Virus record (IMG/VR): IMGVR_UViG_3300009157_000028
Coordinates: 1 to 42,602 of that record
DNA length: 42,602 nucleotides
Direction: 5' to 3' (one strand)
Origin: a virus
Positions 38,223-42,602 of the stretch are shown here, piece by piece. A program made the position numbers and the translations under genes. Every line of letters starts with the position of its first letter. Position 1 is the first letter of the stretch. Below the pieces are notes generated by a model, which ran no database searches, was not told the origin of the DNA, and worked only from the letters and a program-made list of their open reading frames with translations.

Positions 38223-38636
38223 CTACCAAAGTTTTGTATCGTTCGGAGTACGAGAAATAACAACCTTAGGAAGTAATTTATCGTTACCGAAATGGATTGC
38301 GTTATGTGTATTTTGTGTTGTTGTGATCAAATATTCTGGATCAAATACCCAATCTTCACCATGAATTATATCATCAGCATTCATTGGGTTAATATGATGA
38401 ATAAGTAAACCAACATGAATTTCATACCCAGATATACCTAAATCGCATCCATTATCTCTTACAATAACTTCTTGTCGAGCTCTTTGCCATTCATTTGAAT
38501 GATAAAATTGCTGATTAATATGACGATCAAACCCAAATGTAGCACTACCAACTTCTCCAGTTAAACGTAAATATTCAAATCTTTCTTCGAAAGTATGAAG
38601 TCGTCTAAGCTCAGAATATGATCTAAACCTCGTCAT
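38223..38636 (-). CDS. HNH endonuclease
   Basis: A 137-residue protein from ATG 38636, overlapping the gene before by 14 bp; the ribosome site is weak (AAGAG), so coupling is likely. EVIVRDNGCDLGISGYEI is followed by LLIHHINPMN (the HH pair) and ITTTQNTHNAIHFG (final N-x-x-H-N-x-I-H), which complete the HNH fold. The zinc-binding Cys pairs of some relatives are reduced to one Cys. HNH proteins next to terminase genes stimulate packaging cleavage at cos sites in several phages, which fits here. Confidence 0.85.
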   Translation of the reverse strand: MTRFRSYSELRRLHTFEERFEYLRLTGEVGSATFGFDRHINQQFYHSNEWQRARQEVIVRDNGCDLGISGYEIHVGLLIHHINPMNADDIIHGEDWVFDPEYLITTTQNTHNAIHFGNDKLLPKVVISRTPNDTKLW

Positions 38637-38955
38637 ACTCTTCGCCCGAATCCATTTCACGACCTACATAAGACCTCATAGCATTCAAAGCTTCTGCATA
38701 CAGCTCTTCAACCTTCTTAGCCGATGCTAGCATTTCCACCTTAGAATCAAGTAGAACGTTTTCACGATGTAGACGTTCTTGTTCTAGCTTTTCCCTTGTA
38801 GAACCTAGTCTCAAATAATGTGTAATAACTTGCGAAGACGCAGTGCCTTCGGATAACTGCTTTTCAGCCAGATCAATTGCAAGGGAGACCAACTGACTTT
38901 CTCTACCTTCATCTGTTGTTGCTGGTGCCCGACTAGGGCGACGCTTCGCAGCCAT
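38623..38955 (-). CDS. Terminase small subunit-like protein
   Basis: A 110-residue protein with ATG at 38955 and AAAGGAGG upstream. After a basic N-terminus, ESQLVSLAIDLAEKQLSEGTASSQVITHYLRLGSTREKLEQER and a coiled coil (HRENVLLDSKVEMLASAKKVEELYAEAL) match a family I recall next to phage terminases. It lacks a clear helix-turn-helix but could bind DNA by the first helices. Location just before the HNH and terminase genes supports the call. Confidence 0.65.
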   Translation of the reverse strand: MAAKRRPSRAPATTDEGRESQLVSLAIDLAEKQLSEGTASSQVITHYLRLGSTREKLEQERLHRENVLLDSKVEMLASAKKVEELYAEALNAMRSYVGREMDSGEEYDEV

Positions 38956-38971
38956 TTAGCCTCCTTTCAAA

Positions 38972-39907
38972 TTAAGCTACATGTAAATCAAACTCGCCAC
39001 CAGTCCAATTATGAAGAGTATCACCGGTGGGTAGTGGCCCAAGAAGAATAAGACCAGCCAAGTCCGCCATGTTCAAAGTGCGAAGTGGTGCCTTAAGTGT
39101 TTCGTATTGCTTGTACTCTGCTTCGGTACGAACCCAAGAAACTGTATGCCCAAGACCATTAGCGTCCATCATCCCAACGAACTTGGCGTTGGCTCGTTGA
39201 CTCGCAGGAACTGAGTCATCTCGCTTAATATCAATGCGATATAGCACGTCATCTCCTCCTTGTACGGGTGGTAAACCACCAGCCATTCGACCGGCTACAC
39301 CATTACGGAAACCATTCATTAGCCATTCAAATGGACCAGTATATGGGAAACCAGGAGTAGAAGTATTACCACCCCACGGATCAATCTTACGACTTGGAGC
39401 CCACTCAAAGTGCGCAACAACATCGGTAGCAGGTTGAAGAATATAAGCCTTACACATAGCTGCTACACCAATTTCATAAGACTCAACCATAACTGGAGCC
39501 CAATTCTCACCAACACCATTATTTTGAGCTTCAATCCCAATCGATCTGCTGTTTGCTGAATCTAAAGGTACTTGCCCCTTAGATGTATTCCATGGTCCAC
39601 CCTTACCAGCATGATTAGAAGCACCACCAGCATGAACTCCCCATTGACCTTCTCGGCCAAGAAGACTGTTTGCTACTGGCGCGTCTTGATGCCCTTGAGC
39701 GCAATATGACCAATCGTTTTGAAATGATGTACCTGATCCTGAAGCAGTATGATGGACAGTAACCATCATAGGACCTGGCTCATTATAACCACCGGTTGAA
39801 CGGGAACTGTATTCCCACCCATTCCAAGTTTGAACGTCTAAACCTTCTGCTCTAAGTACTTCGGCGAGATTTGGGAGTCCATCGCCATTCATCCATAGAC
39901 TACCCAT
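38972..39907 (-). CDS. Endolysin, N-acetylmuramoyl-L-alanine amidase
   Basis: A 311-residue protein with ATG at 39907 and GAGGAGGACT upstream. MMVTVHHTASG supplies the first zinc His of an Amidase_2 domain, SRSIGIEAQNNG the central strand, and VVAHFEWAPSRKIDPWG the second His and the catalytic Lys/Asp region. The domain covers residues about 40-190. The C-terminal 90 residues (from about LYRIDIKRDDSVPAS) are not a binding domain I recognise. There is no signal peptide, so release through a holin is expected; the small membrane gene at 39907-40137 is the candidate. Confidence 0.9.
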   Translation of the reverse strand: MGSLWMNGDGLPNLAEVLRAEGLDVQTWNGWEYSSRSTGGYNEPGPMMVTVHHTASGSGTSFQNDWSYCAQGHQDAPVANSLLGREGQWGVHAGGASNHAGKGGPWNTSKGQVPLDSANSRSIGIEAQNNGVGENWAPVMVESYEIGVAAMCKAYILQPATDVVAHFEWAPSRKIDPWGGNTSTPGFPYTGPFEWLMNGFRNGVAGRMAGGLPPVQGGDDVLYRIDIKRDDSVPASQRANAKFVGMMDANGLGHTVSWVRTEAEYKQYETLKAPLRTLNMADLAGLILLGPLPTGDTLHNWTGGEFDLHVA

Positions 39908-40137
39908 TAGTCCTCCTCATCTACGTCATGTCCTGGAGTATCGTATTGGCGTAAATATGACCACGCAACCCATGCAAGAGTAGCAATAGCAGCCACAGCA
40001 AAAGCAAGTAGAATGTCAGTAAAATATTCCAATAATTTAGCATCAGTTTTAACGCTGTCAATAAACATCAATCCATAGCAAACTATTACTAATGCTACAA
40101 ATACTCCTCCCCATTCTTTACCCTTAGGCGCTGCCAT
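39907..40137 (-). CDS. Holin candidate, two membrane helices
   Basis: A 76-residue protein with two hydrophobic segments (residues about 11-27, GVFVALVIVCYGLMFID, and about 40-62, TDILLAFAVAAIATLAWVAW), a short basic start and an acidic tail (DVDEED). Size and layout fit class II holins. It starts right after the stop of the previous gene with a weak ribosome site and overlaps the endolysin start by one base, so the two lysis genes are coupled. Confidence 0.7.
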   Translation of the reverse strand: MAAPKGKEWGGVFVALVIVCYGLMFIDSVKTDAKLLEYFTDILLAFAVAAIATLAWVAWSYLRQYDTPGHDVDEED

Positions 40138-40138
40138 T

Positions 40139-40366
40139 TTAAAGAGGCGCTTTCTGCCACTCTCGATTCAACTTATCAATAATATGAGCAAACACATACA
40201 CCATAAGAACACGAACTTCTTCTGATTCGTCTTCAAATCGTGCTGCTCGACTGGAATCTGGGGCAAGCTCATGCCGCTTGCGGTAAAAATATCGAACCAA
40301 TGCCTGGGGATCCGGCGGCTCGGTGTCTACAAGATCGTCTGGTTCAATATCTCCGAAATCACTCAT
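40139..40366 (-). CDS. Hypothetical protein
   Basis: A 75-residue protein with ATG at 40366 and GTGAGGG upstream. An acidic start (SDFGDIEPDDLVDTEPPDP) is followed by a helical body (ALVRYFYRKRHEL, then EVRVLMVYVFAHIIDKLNREW). No domain is known to me. It overlaps the upstream gene by 4 nt and lies between tail fibre and lysis genes. Confidence 0.7.
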   Translation of the reverse strand: MSDFGDIEPDDLVDTEPPDPQALVRYFYRKRHELAPDSSRAARFEDESEEVRVLMVYVFAHIIDKLNREWQKAPL

Positions 40367-40677
40367 GTAGGACCCTCACCTTCCATCCATGGCCAATGAG
40401 CATTAACTGCTGCGGTCAAAGCGGCATCAGTAATAACATCAGAGTCATGACCTGGAGCGCCGCGGCCAGCTTGAACAGCAGACTCATAAGCAGCCTCAGT
40501 ATCTACTGCCACTGGATACATCAAAGGCTCTTCATTAACAGTTCCAGCTGATAGATTCCTACCATAAGTACTAGCAGCCTTCATCTCATCGAACAGTAGC
40601 TCTCGATGTGCCATTGCCAATACTCTAGCTCGAAGTTCTTGATCACCAGCAGCTCGACTAATAGATGCAGCGCTCAT
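40363..40677 (-). CDS. Hypothetical protein
   Basis: A 104-residue protein with ATG at 40677 overlapping the tail fibre stop (ATGA). The N-terminal half is helical (SAASISRAAGDQELRARVLAMAHRELLF), the rest mixed and acidic. No motif is recognised. Position suggests a tail or lysis accessory role. Confidence 0.65.
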   Translation of the reverse strand: MSAASISRAAGDQELRARVLAMAHRELLFDEMKAASTYGRNLSAGTVNEEPLMYPVAVDTEAAYESAVQAGRGAPGHDSDVITDAALTAAVNAHWPWMEGEGPT

Positions 40678-42227
40678 GGTTGTCCTTCCAAATGTGTAAC
40701 TTGTTGACGTAGATCTCGTACTTCTGAAGCTAAACTCTTAAAGCCTCGCCATAGAATAGCAATCAATCCGCTAAGATCAATACCTGGGCCAAGCTCACTT
40801 GGGTCGATTAACTCACGAGCTGCCTCTTCCACTTCTTCAGCTACCATACCAAATCGAAAACGTGGCTCAACTACAGGAGGTTCTCTAACTGCGCCGCCTG
40901 GATATGGTGCTGTTGAGCCAGCATTAAACGCCATTTCATGCTGAAGATCTCTATAAAACACTGGTCTAACCCTATCAATGATTTCTCTAGCCCTTCTTCC
41001 TGAAAGACGTTCTATATTAGCTTTGAATTTCCTAGTAGAAATAATTGTAAAAGCTGATGCATATGACTTAACATATGCAGTATTATCACCATTTAGATTA
41101 CCAATATAAACGGTACCATCGCTAAACACCTGAAACCCTGCAGTTACACCAGTTAGATGATTAGCAAAACCGATACCAACTTCTCCTGCTCCACCAATCT
41201 TATGAATAGAAAGTGGACGTTCCCAATAAGTACCGCTTAGTGGCTGAGCAGTAATAGTTACCTTTGGTCTCGCGCCAACACCATAAGCATTACCAGGTTG
41301 AACGGCGGTTTGACCGTTATAAGCTTCAACATTAACATAACCCGCGCCATTTGACAAAATGTTCAAATTTCCATTACCATAAATATAACCACCATTTGCT
41401 ACGAAATCATTAGCACTAATCCGTCCACTAGCAGCAACATTAGGCAAGGTTAAACTACCAGCAGAACTAAGATACATTTCAGAAACAGCTCGATCAGTTC
41501 CATGAAAGAATCTTAGATATCCATCGGTATCGCTTGTGATGAACCAATCTTGAAGACCAAATTCGACATTCGCATTCGAAACTCTTCTAAATGAAGCTAC
41601 TTCTTTAGTAATAAATCTACTAGAAAACAATGAAAATTTATCGCCTAGCAATTGTAGAATATAATCATATGGATTTGGATTAACTCCATTCTCTCCATCA
41701 CCAAAACTAAACGTCAAACGTGGATATGTAACCCCCGTTTTGTCTCTAATAGTAATAGCATCCGCTGTTAAACTGGCAACTTGTGGAACAGAAGACCAAA
41801 CAGCATCACCATCAACACTTGACGCTTTGACTAGAAGGTTGTAGATCACTCCGCCTGGTGGAAGTCCTGTTCCACCACCGCCAGCAGTACCAGGAACCCA
41901 CAGTTGAGAAGGCCCATCATATCTTAGAACTTGCCCATCAGCTGCAACTGGAACACTGACATCAGTTAGTGAATTCAAATTTGTTACTGGTGTAACCCAC
42001 TGAGTGTTGAAATCTGTTCCATCGATTTTCCTAAGAGACTGACCTGTGGCTCCACCTACTGGAACTCCTGGCCCAGGAGGACCCATAGGACCTTCGTCAC
42101 CATCATCACCAGGAAGACCTTGAATACCGCCTGGACCTTGAGGGCCCATGTTGATGACAGAAACTGATCGGGTCGTTGGGTTGACAACGATCATCTGAAC
42201 TCGAGAGATCACATTGACTTCGCTCAT
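40674..42227 (-). CDS. Tail fibre with collagen-like segment and S74 chaperone
   Basis: A 517-residue protein with ATG at 42227. Residues about 28-58 hold Gly-x-y triplets (GPQGPGGIQGLPG, GDEGPMGPPGPG), a collagen-like trimer segment. The middle is beta-rich and likely trimeric. The C-terminal 120 residues are an S74 intramolecular chaperone: the active Ser-Lys pair in STRKFKANIERL, later RPVFYRDL and RFGMVAEEVEEA. This domain folds the trimer and then cuts itself off. The protein probably recognises the host surface. Confidence 0.9.
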   Translation of the reverse strand: MSEVNVISRVQMIVVNPTTRSVSVINMGPQGPGGIQGLPGDDGDEGPMGPPGPGVPVGGATGQSLRKIDGTDFNTQWVTPVTNLNSLTDVSVPVAADGQVLRYDGPSQLWVPGTAGGGGTGLPPGGVIYNLLVKASSVDGDAVWSSVPQVASLTADAITIRDKTGVTYPRLTFSFGDGENGVNPNPYDYILQLLGDKFSLFSSRFITKEVASFRRVSNANVEFGLQDWFITSDTDGYLRFFHGTDRAVSEMYLSSAGSLTLPNVAASGRISANDFVANGGYIYGNGNLNILSNGAGYVNVEAYNGQTAVQPGNAYGVGARPKVTITAQPLSGTYWERPLSIHKIGGAGEVGIGFANHLTGVTAGFQVFSDGTVYIGNLNGDNTAYVKSYASAFTIISTRKFKANIERLSGRRAREIIDRVRPVFYRDLQHEMAFNAGSTAPYPGGAVREPPVVEPRFRFGMVAEEVEEAARELIDPSELGPGIDLSGLIAILWRGFKSLASEVRDLRQQVTHLEGQP

Positions 42228-42544
42228 TCGGTCACCGTCTCTCTGAACTCAACCTCAAGGGGACGATCGAAAACAGGAATTGGTTCTCCAGCGCTAAGTC
42301 GCTTAATATCCATGTAGCCTTTTGCCTCTGCAATAGCAGCTGTGATAGCATCATCCAAAGTGAAGATTAGTCGACCATCAGTTCCATCGGTCAAATATCC
42401 GATAGTCCATGTAGCAATGAGATCTGAATCCACAGAAGCTTCGGAACGAATCTCGCTAGCCAGAGTTTCTCCGGCAATATCAATGCCCAGATCAACATAC
42501 AGCGTGTTGGTTCGGTTCTTATGAACGACAACTGTGTTACTCAT
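42224..42544 (-). CDS. LtfC-like tail/baseplate protein
   Basis: A 106-residue protein with ATG at 42544 and CGGAGGG upstream. VVVHKNRTNTLYVDLGIDIAGETLASEIRSEAS, then WTIGYLTDGTDGRLIFTLDDAITAAI and a final PLEVEFRETVTE match the small beta-sandwich seen in LtfC-type minor tail and BppU N-terminal domains. It overlaps the tail fibre start by 4 nt and probably joins the fibre to the tail. It is the first gene of the structural operon inside the window. Confidence 0.65.
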   Translation of the reverse strand: MSNTVVVHKNRTNTLYVDLGIDIAGETLASEIRSEASVDSDLIATWTIGYLTDGTDGRLIFTLDDAITAAIAEAKGYMDIKRLSAGEPIPVFDRPLEVEFRETVTE

Positions 42545-42602
42545 TCTTTCCCTCCGAGTTCAAAAACATTCTCCCAAAAGTCCCCCCGGGGAAAAAATAT
42601 GG
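42545..42602. other. Right-end leader with CCCCCCGGGG site
   Basis: No gene. It holds the ribosome site of the LtfC-like gene and, at 42582-42591, CCCCCCGGGG followed by an A-tract. No copy of the 26-bp promoter is present. The promoter of the structural operon must therefore lie beyond the window, at the joined ends, or use another sequence such as this site. Confidence 0.4.

Overview
The window looks like most or all of the genome of a tailed, siphovirus-type bacteriophage. Every gene I can support lies on the minus strand, so transcription runs from high to low coordinates. It carries packaging, head, tail, lysis, replication and transcription genes. I see no integrase, repressor or attachment site, so a lytic life cycle is the simplest reading. 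Base composition is moderate to AT-rich. A Gp37-like tail protein of the ReqiPepy6 type, an LtfC-like tail protein and a secreted protein with a Thr-rich stalk hint at an actinobacterial host. Many of the replication and early genes resemble families I associate with Firmicutes phages. The host is therefore an inference with low confidence.

Layout in the order of transcription. (1) 42.5-38.2 kb: tail fibre with collagen-like and S74 chaperone segments, holin candidate, amidase endolysin, small terminase candidate and HNH nuclease. (2) 38.2-31.3 kb: head-tail connector, two small proteins tagged HYGVKGMxWG, large terminase, portal, fused prohead protease and capsid protein, head closure and tail terminator. 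(3) 31.3-20.6 kb: two related tail-tube proteins flanking a tail assembly chaperone, a 1556-residue tape measure, distal tail and Gp37-like proteins, small membrane proteins, and a secreted Thr-rich protein ending at a strong terminator. (4) 20.5-18.4 kb: an array of very small promoter-gene-terminator cassettes, mostly for membrane micro-proteins, interleaved with noncoding RNAs. (5) 18.3-8.5 kb: conserved phage membrane proteins, then a replication block with a 1265-residue SF3 helicase / AEP-like primase / family B DNA polymerase fusion and a probable ssDNA-binding protein. (6) 8.5-7.8 kb: a stretch of about 670 nt dense in stems, with a kissing-loop pair and two pseudoknots, which I read as a large ornate RNA. 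(7) 7.8-0.06 kb: small zinc-binding and membrane proteins, an SF2 helicase, a NUMOD4-type protein, a VRR-NUC/RecB-like nuclease pair, and an 889-residue protein with the DFDGD motif of multisubunit-type RNA polymerases.

The most unusual theme is transcription. The phage encodes a single-chain double-psi beta-barrel RNA polymerase candidate. It also has 13 copies of one 26-bp promoter-like element with invariant spacing and no normal -35 box, placed in front of small genes, noncoding RNAs and the early operons. The polymerase candidate starts with a HYG-tag that recalls two proteins of the head gene cluster, which raises the possibility that it is packaged in the virion. Known family facts and sequence observations are kept apart from inference in each entry.
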